49,393 bases of DNA from CAZPDM01 sp964585305 (GCA_964585305.1 CAZPDM010000026.1:1-49393), one strand, 5' to 3'; numbered from the stretch's first letter, positions 17,855 through 26,400 are shown. The notes: a model not told the origin generated them from the sequence alone. Numbers and translations: made by a program.

Positions 17855-18094
17855 ATGAGTATTAAGATTACTGTTGACAAAAGCGACCAAATAGATAAAG
17901 TCCTTCGCCGTTTCAAAAAAATGTGCGAAAAAGAAGGTCTCATTAAAGAAATTAAGAAAAAAGAATATTATGAAAAACCTTGCCAAAAGAAACGCCGCGA
18001 ATATTTAAAACGCAAACGCCGCCATCAAAAAATGATGACTATGACTGCAAAAACTGGTATGCAAAAACCTGTTGCCAAAAAACGCAAATTCTAA
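17855..18094 (+). CDS. rpsU: 30S ribosomal protein bS21
   Basis: A 79-residue, very basic protein. It matches bS21 in the order KITVDKSDQIDKVLRRFKK, then CEKEGLI, then KKREYYEKP-like and RRREYLKRKRRHQK-like segments (here KKEYYEKPCQKKRREYLKRK). A Lys/Arg-rich tail of about 20 residues follows the usual end of the protein. I chose the ATG at 17855; a TTG at 17849, closer to GAAAGG, would add two residues and cannot be excluded. A strong terminator follows, so this is the last gene of the pdxT unit. Confidence 0.9.
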   Translation: MSIKITVDKSDQIDKVLRRFKKMCEKEGLIKEIKKKEYYEKPCQKKRREYLKRKRRHQKMMTMTAKTGMQKPVAKKRKF

Positions 18095-18103
18095 TTTAAT
18101 TTA

Positions 18104-18156
18104 TTTGATTGTTGGTAGATAAGGTATTTTGACTACCAACAATCAAATTTTTTTTT
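18104..18156 (+). terminator. Strong intrinsic terminator after rpsU
   Basis: A perfect 15-bp stem (18104-18118 with 18133-18147) is followed by nine Ts. Confidence 0.9.
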
Positions 18157-18211
18157 CATAATAAAAAAAATGGGCATTAAAATTGCAATTGATTGGATTT
18201 TATCAAACATT

Positions 18212-18239
18212 TTGACATTTTTTTCGTTTAAATTATAAA
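18212..18239 (+). promoter_or_regulatory. Sigma-70-type promoter of the HtrA gene
   Basis: TTGACA at 18212-18217 and TATAAA at 18234-18239 with 16-base spacing, about 60 bases upstream of the preferred ATG. No sigma-E-like element is evident. Confidence 0.7.
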
Positions 18240-18301
18240 AATTTTTTCGAGAAAACTTTGTTTCAAAATTGGAGGCGATGTTAAAAGCATCGAAGTTTGC
18301 T

Positions 18302-19747
18302 ATGAAAAAAATCTTATTTTTTGCAATTCTAATACTTTTTGTTAGTTCTATTTTTGCGCAACCAGATCCTATTCAACAAGCTATTGCACGTTTAGATGAA
18401 CAATCTAAAGTATTTGCTTCGGTAGCATATAAAGTTACTCCAGCCGTAGTTCATGTTTCTGTTACTAAAAAAGTTGCTACTCGTGATCCTATGCAAGATT
18501 TTTTTGGAGACGAATTTTTCCGCCGTTTTTTTGAAGATAATCCACGGTTTCGTTCTCCAAACCCTGATCAAGAAGGCACACCACAGCAACGTGGATTAGG
18601 CTCTGGAATGATTGTAGATGCTACAAGAGGATATATTCTTAGTAATAATCATGTAGTTAAAGATGCTGACGAAGTCATTGTCAAATTGGCAGACCGTCGA
18701 GAATTTAAAGCCAAAGTGATTGGTGCGGATGAAAAAACAGATATTGCAGTTATTCAAATTGACGCCCCAAATTTAGTCCAAGCACCATTAGGAAATTCTG
18801 ATGATGTTATGGTTGGCCAATGGGTTTTAGCAATTGGCAATCCATTTGGATTGACTCAAACTGTAACTGCAGGTATTATTAGTGCTAAAGGCCGAGCAAA
18901 TGTAGGTATTGTAGAATACGAAGATTTTATTCAGACTGATGCAGCCATAAATCCAGGTAATTCTGGTGGCCCACTTGTAAATTTACGTGGCGAAATCATT
19001 GGAGTTAATACGGCAATTGCTAGCCAAACAGGCGGAAATATGGGAATTGGCTTTGCTGTTCCAATTAACATGGCACGCAATATCATGGAGCAGCTTATTT
19101 CTAATGGAAAAGTACGCCGAGGTTGGTTAGGTGTTCGCCTTCAAGAAGTTACACCTGAGATTGCACAAGCATTTAAGCTCCGACAAAATCAGGGTGTTTT
19201 AATAAGTGAAATAATTAAAGATAGCCCAGCAGATAGGGCAGGTCTTAAAGAAGGCGATGTTATTATTGCTTTTGATGGGAGTGCAGCTATAACTATACAT
19301 CAGCTACGTAACCAAGTTGCTACTACTCCAATTGGAAAAAGAATTCGTTTAGAAATTATTCGTGATGGTCGTAATATATCTCTAGATATTGTATTAGGCG
19401 ATCTAGAAAAAGCACAACAAAGTCTAGAATCTGAAGATATTGATATAGAAGGTCAAAGTGAAGTATTAGAAGATTTAGGAATTGTGTTAAGAGAAATCAC
19501 ACCTGAATTAGTAAGTCAATATCGCTTGCGAATTAAATCTGGAGTTGTTATTACAGAAGTAAAACCAAATAGTATTGCCAGAAGACAGGGAATTTCTGAA
19601 GGCAGTGTAATTCAACAAATAAATCAGATTAATATTCGAAATCTAAGTGATGTACGGGCTGCCTTACAAAAAGAATCTTCCTATATTATTCTACGCCTTG
19701 CTACTCGTTTCGGCTCCCAATTTTTAGTGCTGCCAAGAGGAAAATAA
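18302..19747 (+). CDS. HtrA/DegP-family periplasmic serine protease with two PDZ domains
   Basis: A 481-residue envelope protease/chaperone. Signal peptide: MKKILFFAILILFVSSIFAQ. Catalytic triad: His117 (NNHVV), Asp147 (KTDIAV) and Ser221 (NPGNSGGPLVN). Two PDZ domains follow: the first begins near RGWLGVRLQEVTPE, the second near LGIVLREITPE and ends in a short tail. Length and order match DegP/DegQ. I chose the ATG at 18302 because it gives a canonical signal peptide; upstream starts at 18278 (ATG) and 18269 (TTG) would lengthen the N-region by 8 or 11 residues. It degrades misfolded periplasmic proteins in relatives. Confidence 0.93.
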   Translation: MKKILFFAILILFVSSIFAQPDPIQQAIARLDEQSKVFASVAYKVTPAVVHVSVTKKVATRDPMQDFFGDEFFRRFFEDNPRFRSPNPDQEGTPQQRGLGSGMIVDATRGYILSNNHVVKDADEVIVKLADRREFKAKVIGADEKTDIAVIQIDAPNLVQAPLGNSDDVMVGQWVLAIGNPFGLTQTVTAGIISAKGRANVGIVEYEDFIQTDAAINPGNSGGPLVNLRGEIIGVNTAIASQTGGNMGIGFAVPINMARNIMEQLISNGKVRRGWLGVRLQEVTPEIAQAFKLRQNQGVLISEIIKDSPADRAGLKEGDVIIAFDGSAAITIHQLRNQVATTPIGKRIRLEIIRDGRNISLDIVLGDLEKAQQSLESEDIDIEGQSEVLEDLGIVLREITPELVSQYRLRIKSGVVITEVKPNSIARRQGISEGSVIQQINQINIRNLSDVRAALQKESSYIILRLATRFGSQFLVLPRGK

Positions 19748-19896
19748 ACTAATTTTATTTTTGCAAAAGTTTTAAAGGAATTCTTTTAGGTAGCATCCTA
19801 AAATTGCAAAAAATTTATAAATAAAATTAAGGAATTATCATTGCTTTATAAGCAAATGGATTTTCCATTAAAAATTTTATTAGTAAAAGAAATATT

Positions 19897-19930
19897 TTAG
19901 GCCTTGCAACCTGCGGGGCCTAATTTTTTT
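19897..19930 (+). terminator. Terminator between the HtrA gene and der
   Basis: TTAGGCC at 19897-19903 pairs with GGCCTAA at 19917-19923, extended inward by TTGC/GCGG wobble pairs, then seven Ts. A smaller hairpin TTTTAGG/CCTAAAA lies upstream at 19784-19803. Confidence 0.75.
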
Positions 19931-19975
19931 AGCTTGAAAATATGTTTATTTTGCAAAATATATAAAGGTCCAAAG

Positions 19976-21952
19976 ATGAAATTACCAATTATAGCAATTT
20001 GTGGTCGTCCAAACGTAGGTAAATCAACTTTATTTAACAAATTATCAGGAAGGTTGATTTCAATTGAAGATCCTACTAGTGGAGTTACAAGAGATCGAAT
20101 TTCTTCTGTTGTCCAATATGGTGAACATTATTTTGAATTAGTGGACACTGGAGGTATTGGAATAATTGATAACCAGCGTTTGGAAAAAGAAATTACTCAG
20201 CAAATTAATTTGGCTATTGAAAAAGCCGATCTAATTTTATTTTTAGTCGATATTAAAGATGGCATACTTCCTCTCGATCAGAAAGTTGCAGATATATTAC
20301 GACATTCTAAACGTTTTGAACAAGTTTGGCTTATTGCAAATAAGACAGACTATTCTAAGTTGGAAATGGAAAAGGAAAATTTCCGTAGATTAGGATTTGG
20401 CTCTCCAATATGCGTTTCTGCTAAGGAATTGTATGGTATAGAAGAGCTTAAAGGTCAAATTTCTTCTTTTTTAGAGAAATTTCCTATAGTAAAGCCAAGT
20501 GATACAATAATGAAAATTGCTGTTGTAGGGCGTCCGAATTGTGGAAAGTCAACATTTATTAATTCTCTTGCTAAAGAAGAACGAATGATTGTTTCTGAAC
20601 AAGCCGGAACTACTCGCGATTCTGTAGATATATATTTTGAAAAAGATGGTAAAACCTTTATGGCAATTGATACCGCTGGTATTAAACGGCGGAAATCTAT
20701 TGCAGATAATGTAGAATATTATAGTCAACATCGTTCTCAACGATCTATCCGTCGGGCTGATGTTGTTATATTTATGATTGATGCAACTGCAGAAATTACA
20801 AATACAGATAAGGAAATTGCTAAATACATTAGTGATGAGAATAAAGTTGTCATCATTGTTCTCAACAAATGGGATTTGGTAAAAAATATTCCTACAGAAA
20901 ATTATCAAGATTATATTGATAAATTATTACCAACTTTATATTATGCTCCAATTAGTTTTATTTCTGCTAAAAATAATAAAAATATACAAGCCACTATTGA
21001 CCTTGCAATAAATTTGTGTAAACAAGCTAGTCAACGTGTTGGAACAGGCGAACTAAATCGTATAATACGGAAAATCATTACTAAGCGTAGCCCAGAATGG
21101 GTACAAGGAAGGCAAGGAAAAATCTATTTTGTTACTCAAACAGAAGTCCTTCCTCCAACCTTTATTTTCTTTGTTAATGAACCTAAACTTTTTACTCCTG
21201 CTTACCAACGTTACCTTGCAAATCAAATACGAAAATATTTGAGATTTTCAGAAGTCCCTGTACGGTTAGTTTTTAAAGAACGTGAACATTCTACAGAAAA
21301 AGAGAAATCTTCTATTCCAAATCAAGATCTTACTATTAACCCTGCTTATAATGATAATGGTGGTCTTCGAAAAAGAGGAGCTGCCGTAGTACCTTCTGTA
21401 GTACCTTTTGAAAGTGAAAAAAACAAAGATTTAGATCAAGATATTGAACTAGAAGAACATAATCAAAAAAACGAAAAAGACTTTTCTTTGGCTCAAAATG
21501 AAGAATATTCCGACAATGAACAAGTAGAATATTCTGATAGTGAAGAAAGCTATGATGAAGAATATTCCAACGATGAAAGCGATGAAGAATATTCCGATGA
21601 TGAAAGTGATGAAGAATATTCTGACGATGAAAGCGATGAAGAATATTCCGACGATGAAAGCGATGAAGAAGATTCCGACGATGAAAGCGATGAAGAATAT
21701 TCCGACGATGAAAGCGATGAAGAATATTCTGACGATGAAAGCGATGAAGAATATTCCGACGATGAAAGCGATGAAGAATATTCTGACGATGAAAGTGATG
21801 AAGATAAGTTAAAGAATATTTCAAAAAATACCAAACCTCAACAAAAGAATAAAAATCAACAAAAAAAAGCGTCTCAAGGAAAAAATAAGTCTCAACAAAA
21901 ACAAAAAAATATAAAACCAAAATCTACAAAAAAGAAGTCTAAGGGAAGATAA
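19976..21952 (+). CDS. der: Ribosome-assembly GTPase Der/EngA with acidic tandem-repeat tail
   Basis: A 658-residue double GTPase for 50S subunit maturation; relatives are about 440-490 residues. G1 motifs lie at GRPNVGKS (10-17) and GRPNCGKS (from 185), with DTGG and DTAG G3 motifs, NKTD and NKWD G4 motifs, then the KH-like domain ending near PVRLVFKER. Beyond about residue 445 comes a long extension: a linker, nine tandem copies of a 9-residue unit (consensus EEYSDDESD, residues 527-607), then a Lys/Gln-rich basic tail ending KSTKKKSKGR. I chose the ATG at 19976 with AAAGG upstream; an earlier ATG at 19904 falls inside the terminator hairpin. Confidence 0.93.
   Translation: MKLPIIAICGRPNVGKSTLFNKLSGRLISIEDPTSGVTRDRISSVVQYGEHYFELVDTGGIGIIDNQRLEKEITQQINLAIEKADLILFLVDIKDGILPLDQKVADILRHSKRFEQVWLIANKTDYSKLEMEKENFRRLGFGSPICVSAKELYGIEELKGQISSFLEKFPIVKPSDTIMKIAVVGRPNCGKSTFINSLAKEERMIVSEQAGTTRDSVDIYFEKDGKTFMAIDTAGIKRRKSIADNVEYYSQHRSQRSIRRADVVIFMIDATAEITNTDKEIAKYISDENKVVIIVLNKWDLVKNIPTENYQDYIDKLLPTLYYAPISFISAKNNKNIQATIDLAINLCKQASQRVGTGELNRIIRKIITKRSPEWVQGRQGKIYFVTQTEVLPPTFIFFVNEPKLFTPAYQRYLANQIRKYLRFSEVPVRLVFKEREHSTEKEKSSIPNQDLTINPAYNDNGGLRKRGAAVVPSVVPFESEKNKDLDQDIELEEHNQKNEKDFSLAQNEEYSDNEQVEYSDSEESYDEEYSNDESDEEYSDDESDEEYSDDESDEEYSDDESDEEDSDDESDEEYSDDESDEEYSDDESDEEYSDDESDEEYSDDESDEDKLKNISKNTKPQQKNKNQQKKASQGKNKSQQKQKNIKPKSTKKKSKGR
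21554..21796 (+). repeat. Nine 27-bp in-frame tandem repeats in der
   Basis: Nine consecutive 27-base units beginning GATGAAGAATATTCC and ending GATGAAAGC, differing only at a few third positions and one TAT-to-GAT change. They encode the EEYSDDESD units. High nucleotide identity implies recent expansion by slippage, and copy number may vary between strains or be wrong in a short-read assembly. Confidence 0.95.
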
Positions 21953-21974
21953 AAAAAATTTCAAGGAATATATC

Positions 21975-22604
21975 ATGTCTGAATTTCGGCTGATTTTAGC
22001 TTCCCAATCTCCGCGGCGAAAAGATTTACTTACTGCTGCAGGAGTAGAATTTGAAATATACCTTCCACAAATCGAAGAAAAAGCTGAAAGCCATTGGGCA
22101 CCAGATTATTGCGTCCAAGAGTTAGCACGTCGTAAGGCAGAAGATGTTGTCTTGAATTTACGCAAGAAGTATCAAAGTTATGATGATTCTATTCTCATAT
22201 TAGCTGCGGATACTATTGTTTCTCTTGGGCAAGAAATATTTGGAAAACCTCGCAGCCCAGAAGAAGCATATACTATGCTAAAAAAATTATCCCATAATTG
22301 CCATCATGTTTTAACAGGCGTATGTGTATGGCCTTTATCTTGGCCTTATGGATTATTAGGATATGCAAGCACATCTGTTATTATGAGGCCTATGTCAGAT
22401 AATGAAATCCAAGAGTATATTGACTCTGGAGAACCTATGGGAAAAGCAGGCGCGTATGCTATCCAAGAAACAGCAGATCGTTTTGTAGAAAAGTTAGAAG
22501 GGCCTTGGGATAATGTAGTTGGATTGCCAATGGAATTGGTTTGGCAACTAATTGCTGAATGGCGTAGAATTCGTCAAAAACCAGAAGAAAATAATACATG
22601 GTAA
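21975..22604 (+). CDS. maf: Maf-family nucleoside triphosphate pyrophosphatase
   Basis: A 209-residue Maf/YhdE-type enzyme that hydrolyses non-canonical or pyrimidine nucleoside triphosphates to monophosphates. Signature parts: ILASQSPRRKDLLTAAG at the N-terminus, AADTIVSL with the catalytic Asp, FGKPRSPEEAY, LTGVCVW and GKAGAYAIQE. Length is normal. It begins 22 bases after the der stop with an AAGGA ribosome site, so the two are probably co-transcribed. A terminator hairpin overlaps its stop region. Confidence 0.92.
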   Translation: MSEFRLILASQSPRRKDLLTAAGVEFEIYLPQIEEKAESHWAPDYCVQELARRKAEDVVLNLRKKYQSYDDSILILAADTIVSLGQEIFGKPRSPEEAYTMLKKLSHNCHHVLTGVCVWPLSWPYGLLGYASTSVIMRPMSDNEIQEYIDSGEPMGKAGAYAIQETADRFVEKLEGPWDNVVGLPMELVWQLIAEWRRIRQKPEENNTW

Positions 22605-22605
22605 A

Positions 22606-22640
22606 AAAATGGCGTGATTTTAAATTTCACGCCATTTTTA
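22606..22640 (+). terminator. Terminator of the der-maf unit
   Basis: AAAATGGCGTGA pairs with TCACGCCATTTT (22626-22637) immediately after the maf stop, followed by a T-rich tail. Confidence 0.8.
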
Positions 22641-22676
22641 ATTTCTTTTTTTTGAAAAAATTGCATATACTAAAAA

Positions 22677-22854
22677 TCTATATGCCAACTATGTGTTTGA
22701 TATCTAACTGTGAGGAATTGAACCCGCCGCTACAATTTTTTTTCGTTAAATCCTTTATTTATAAGCGGCGGGTTAATTCCTACCATGCACTACGTGCATG
22801 GACGAGTGCAATTGAGATAACGAAATTATGTCTAACAATTTTGTTGACAGAATA
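22677..22854 (+). repeat. Dispersed TIR element, copy B (full length, about 178 bp)
   Basis: The clearest hairpin of the family: AGGAATTgAACCCGCCGCT pairs with AGCGGCGGGTTAATTCCT, one bulged G, then CCATGCAC-TACG-TGCATGG. The right end is TAACAATTTTGTTGACAG; the left end (TATGCCAACT) is diverged. It fills most of the 277-base gap between maf and the next gene. An ATG at 22828 that opens the downstream frame lies inside the element. Confidence 0.85.
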
Positions 22855-22881
22855 CTTTTGACAACTTACTTAGGAAATTGT

Positions 22882-24624
22882 ATGAACCATCGGAAAGTAT
22901 GGTTATTTTGTAGTTGTTCTATGTTGGGAATATTTTTATTTTGGGCTTTGCCATTAGGTGCTTGTAAATTGTATCCTTGGTGGATACCTATTGGGATGTT
23001 TTGTTTGTTTAGCTATTTTTATGGAATATATTATTTTTTTCGAGACAGCTCCATTCAAAAACTGTGTTTAGGAATGAGAATATTTCTTTGCATTTTAGAT
23101 ATATTTTTATTTATTCCTGCGGCTTTTTTAGTATTTGTTTTTTGGGTTAAGTTTGGTGGGTATGACATCCCGATTATATTTGAACGTAAAGCAATGTCAG
23201 CAAAACAAATGTTAGTTGTTTCAAATAATCTTTATACTATATTTGCTCAAGAAACTAAATTACCAATTCTTTCATCAGCAAATCCATCTCGCGATTTTGA
23301 TAATTTTAAGAGTACTCTTCTATTTCAGTTAAGATTACTGAAACGAGGTCATTTAGAAGATTCTCAAATATTCTTAAATTTAAATAATGCTGAAAAAAAA
23401 ATTCAAGAATGGGAATATCCTAAAACATTGGAAGATAAAAAAAATCTTACTAATGAATTCAAAATAACTCTAGAAAATCTTACAATTTTTTTTGCTCAAC
23501 TTACTGATAAAAAATTATCTTGGAATTGGTCAAATAAAAAGAAATTATTATTTCAGTCTCTTCTTCAAATAGAAGAATTTCCTTTATTTACTACACCAGA
23601 AGAAAAATCTAATCAAAAGAAAATTCCCATTCCTGAATTATATTGGTCTTCGGATGATATGATAAAAATCTATTGGCAAGACCAAGATAGAAATTTAGAA
23701 ATTTGCTTAAATTTAAACGAAAAAAAACAAAAAGGTTTCTTAAAAGAATATCATTCTATTACTCTAAAATTCTTAGCAAATTCTCCAACTTTTTCCCTAT
23801 ATCACTATCAATTTGAGTTGCAAAGATATCCTAAATCTGGAAATACATTTCTTGAAGAAGGAATAAAAAAACATCTAGAAATTTCAGTACAACCTAAAGA
23901 AATTGCTCCATTATCTTTTTATACTCAATATAATTCTTTTTTTCATCGATTAAATCTTTTAGGAACTACTCATGGGATTCGGAATCAAGATATTTTTTTT
24001 CGTTTTGTATCAGCTTTTGATCAAATATATATGCGTTGGTCAGTTTTTTGGGTAATTTTAGTCCTGCTTATTTTAGGATCATTGCCTATATTAAATCTTT
24101 CTCAATCCGCCCCTAAATACTTGTTAAATGCTATAAAATATATATTTCAACTGCTCCAACATAGCACAGGAATACCTATTTATATTATTATCAGTATTAT
24201 ATTTATTGGTTTATACGATGGAAAGAATTTTACCGCGTTATTTATTTGTGTAGGATACTTTCTTTTACCGTCATTTTATAGTGAAATGGATTTTCAAGTT
24301 TCAAAATATCAGCAAACCTTTCTTCTTGCAAAACGTAGCCTAGGATTTTCTGATAAAACAATTTTTTATCATTTTATTTTTCGTGAAAGTATTGCTCTTT
24401 ATTTGAATTATAGCTTATACTTTTGTGCTACAATGATATTGTTTGAAACAAGTTTTGCATATCTTAAAGGGGGAGCACCCTCTGAATTATCTTTGGGAAT
24501 ATTTTTATATTTAAACCAAAATAATTGGACAACAGAGACTTATAGTTGTATAATTGTTGTAGTAAGTACGATTTACTTTTTTTGTCGTATGGCTTCTCAC
24601 TTTCAAACAAAAAAGAATTTTTAA
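22882..24624 (+). CDS. Membrane protein with C-terminal Opp/Dpp-type ABC permease domain
   Basis: A 580-residue protein. Three hydrophobic segments occupy about 5-110 and are followed by GGYDIPIIFERKAM and a long hydrophilic region (about 115-385). Several membrane spans follow from about 390 to the end. The final 120 residues resemble the cytoplasmic-loop region of DppC/OppC: LAKRSLGFSDKTIFYHFIFRES followed by a LFETSFAYLKGG stretch. The N-terminal half is unlike standard permeases. No ABC ATPase or binding protein is adjacent, so the partners must be elsewhere. I chose the ATG at 22882 with TAGGAA upstream; the longer frame starts inside the repeat element. Confidence 0.6.
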   Translation: MNHRKVWLFCSCSMLGIFLFWALPLGACKLYPWWIPIGMFCLFSYFYGIYYFFRDSSIQKLCLGMRIFLCILDIFLFIPAAFLVFVFWVKFGGYDIPIIFERKAMSAKQMLVVSNNLYTIFAQETKLPILSSANPSRDFDNFKSTLLFQLRLLKRGHLEDSQIFLNLNNAEKKIQEWEYPKTLEDKKNLTNEFKITLENLTIFFAQLTDKKLSWNWSNKKKLLFQSLLQIEEFPLFTTPEEKSNQKKIPIPELYWSSDDMIKIYWQDQDRNLEICLNLNEKKQKGFLKEYHSITLKFLANSPTFSLYHYQFELQRYPKSGNTFLEEGIKKHLEISVQPKEIAPLSFYTQYNSFFHRLNLLGTTHGIRNQDIFFRFVSAFDQIYMRWSVFWVILVLLILGSLPILNLSQSAPKYLLNAIKYIFQLLQHSTGIPIYIIISIIFIGLYDGKNFTALFICVGYFLLPSFYSEMDFQVSKYQQTFLLAKRSLGFSDKTIFYHFIFRESIALYLNYSLYFCATMILFETSFAYLKGGAPSELSLGIFLYLNQNNWTTETYSCIIVVVSTIYFFCRMASHFQTKKNF

Positions 24625-24751
24625 TAATTTTTATTTTTTTGTTGCAATTTTAGTTAGATATTTTGCAATATATTAGAAATTTAAAGTTTTGATAATAGGA
24701 TTAAAAATTACTTCTTCAAAGAAGAATATCCTAAGTCTGGAGGTTTTATTT

Positions 24752-25555
24752 ATGGGAAGTGGCCGTCGCTGCAAATACAAATTTTCTTATGGAGAAAGTC
24801 AAGGCAAAAGTTGTGGTCTTCCAGCAGACCCTAGCGGGTTTTGTGTTTGGCATAATCCTGACGGTGCTAAATTTCGTCCTGAAAATATGATAGATTATTT
24901 AGAAAAACGCTCTTCTGAGAAGAAAAATTTAGAAGGATTTAATTTCAAAGATGCTAATTTAAGTAAAATAAGGCTGAAACGAGCCAGCCTTATTCAAAGC
25001 ATTTTCGAAAATGCTAAACTAATAGATTCAGATTTTGAATATTCTAATCTTATGGAAGCCATTTTTATTGGCGCGATTATCAGAGAAGCTAATTTTGAAA
25101 GTGCAAATCTAGAAAGAGCAAACTTTTTCAAGTCTGTTGGCCAAGAAGCTTTTTTTCGTAATGCTAATTTAAGTAATGCTAATCTTAAAAAAGTGATATG
25201 GGAAGAGGCAAATCTTGAAAGTGCGAATTTAGAACATTGCAATCTTAGCGATGCTAATTTAGAAAATGCGGACATGGAATGCGTTAATCTTATTTATGCA
25301 AATATGTCTGGAATCCATTTAGTTGGAGCAAATCTGGAAAATGCGACATTAGTAGGCGTAAATTTAGCAGGAGCGGATTTAGAAAATGCCAGTCTTGAAG
25401 GGGCGGATTTAGAAAATGCTAATCTTAAAGGCGCGAATTTACGAGGTGCTAGTTTAGAAGCAGCAAATCTTAAAGGCGTTTGTTTAGATGGTGCAAATTT
25501 AGAAGATGCTAATTTTGAAGACACCAATTTGGAAGGTAATGATATTGATTTGTAG
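24752..25555 (+). CDS. Pentapeptide-repeat protein with Cys/His N-terminal motif
   Basis: A 267-residue protein. Residues 1-35 carry a Cys/His set (RRCKYK ... KSCGLP ... FCVWHN) that could bind zinc. From about residue 55 to the end it is a run of A(N/D)LxxA-type pentapeptides (ANLENA, ADLEGA and similar), which fold as a right-handed quadrilateral helix. No enzymatic role can be read. The ATG at 24752 has an ideal GGAGG eight bases upstream; an in-frame start at 24689 lacks one. The gene converges with the FHA gene, with 10 bases between the stops. Confidence 0.88.
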   Translation: MGSGRRCKYKFSYGESQGKSCGLPADPSGFCVWHNPDGAKFRPENMIDYLEKRSSEKKNLEGFNFKDANLSKIRLKRASLIQSIFENAKLIDSDFEYSNLMEAIFIGAIIREANFESANLERANFFKSVGQEAFFRNANLSNANLKKVIWEEANLESANLEHCNLSDANLENADMECVNLIYANMSGIHLVGANLENATLVGVNLAGADLENASLEGADLENANLKGANLRGASLEAANLKGVCLDGANLEDANFEDTNLEGNDIDL

Positions 25556-25565
25556 CTTAAGCTGC

Positions 25566-26195
25566 TTATGCTACTTCCTGCTCAGCAATACCATTGAGTC
25601 GTTGGAAACGAAGTTTAAATTTCGATTCCATAATTCTTTCATTAGATTTAATGATGTTTAGCGTTTCTCCTAAACCGAAATATTCATAAGACTGCCAATG
25701 TAAAATTTCGTTTTTAACAACGGAAATATCATTTAATTTTGTACCATTTGTACTTCCTTTTTTAAATGTACCAATATCATGGTAACAAACTTCTTGCTTA
25801 TCATTAAGAAAAACAAGACCATGTTCTCTTGATACAAAAGGATCCATATCATTTTGATCATCTGCAACAAATGGTCGAAAATGATTATGAGAATAACGTC
25901 CCATTGCCAAACACATTGCTCTTCCAATATCACTTAAATCATATAGATATTTTTGAACAATAATAACTTCTGCATATTCTAAAGATTCCAAAATAGGCGT
26001 AGTTCTTTTGGCGTTTAAAAAAAATTTTTGCTTTGGTTCCAAACGTGTTAATAGAACTTTTACAACTGGTTTAGAATTTGCAATTTTTTCTTTGACGGCT
26101 TGCTCGTCAAAAATCAAAATATCTAAATATGTTTGTCTAGGTTCTTTAAGTTTAGCAATATCTCGAAACGTAATTACAGTAAGGTGATTTCCCAT
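25566..26195 (-). CDS. FHA-domain protein
   Basis: A 209-residue protein. The C-terminal half is a forkhead-associated domain, which binds phosphothreonine: MGRYSHN, then VSREHG, then KKGSTNGTKLND, containing the conserved Gly-Arg, Ser-Arg-x-x-His and GSTNGT residues. The N-terminal 85 residues are unassigned. With several Ser/Thr kinases nearby it is a natural reader of kinase output, though no specific partner is shown. The start is the ATG at 26195 with AAAGGTATTTT upstream. Confidence 0.85.
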   Translation of the reverse strand: MGNHLTVITFRDIAKLKEPRQTYLDILIFDEQAVKEKIANSKPVVKVLLTRLEPKQKFFLNAKRTTPILESLEYAEVIIVQKYLYDLSDIGRAMCLAMGRYSHNHFRPFVADDQNDMDPFVSREHGLVFLNDKQEVCYHDIGTFKKGSTNGTKLNDISVVKNEILHWQSYEYFGLGETLNIIKSNERIMESKFKLRFQRLNGIAEQEVA

Positions 26196-26227
26196 AAAAT
26201 ACCTTTCTTTTTTACAAAGGATTTTAA

Positions 26228-26329
26228 ATGGATGCAGGAATTGGATTAGGATTAAATATGACTACTATTACTATTGGTGTTACTATTTTAGTTATTTTAA
26301 CTTTGATCATAATGGGCATTATGAAATGA
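26228..26329 (+). CDS. 33-residue single-span membrane peptide
   Basis: A small frame, ATG at 26228 to TGA at 26329, encoding MDAGIGLGLNMTTITIGVTI and then a hydrophobic stretch ending IMGIMK. An AAAGGA ribosome site lies 7 bases upstream. Residues 12-32 form one membrane helix. It sits between the divergent FHA gene and thrS. Its size, good ribosome site and membrane-like composition support a real small protein; its function is unknown. Confidence 0.55.
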   Translation: MDAGIGLGLNMTTITIGVTILVILTLIIMGIMK

Positions 26330-26400
26330 TACATTGTTTTGCTAAAAAAGCAAGACAGAATTTTCTTGTTTGTTTTATTGTTTTAAAGGAAAAATAATTT

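Noticed and set aside
21554..21796. 27-bp repeats as a possible CRISPR array
   Set aside because: The units are directly adjacent without spacers and in frame with der.
21336..21920. Long open frames on the other strand and frame of the der repeat (His/Arg-rich, Ser-rich and Met/Lys-rich)
   Set aside because: They are by-products of the 27-bp tandem repeat, have no ribosome sites and overlap a well-supported gene.
22598..22861. An 87-codon plus-strand frame after maf
   Set aside because: It is made of the terminator and the dispersed repeat element, and begins inside maf.
24994..25527. Two minus-strand frames of repeated SKLA/FAPS-type units
   Set aside because: They mirror the pentapeptide repeat of the plus-strand gene, which has a perfect ribosome site and recognisable product.
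26330..26400. A T-box or threonine attenuator before thrS
   Set aside because: The leader is only about 70 bases, without a recognisable T-box sequence or Thr-codon run followed by a terminator.
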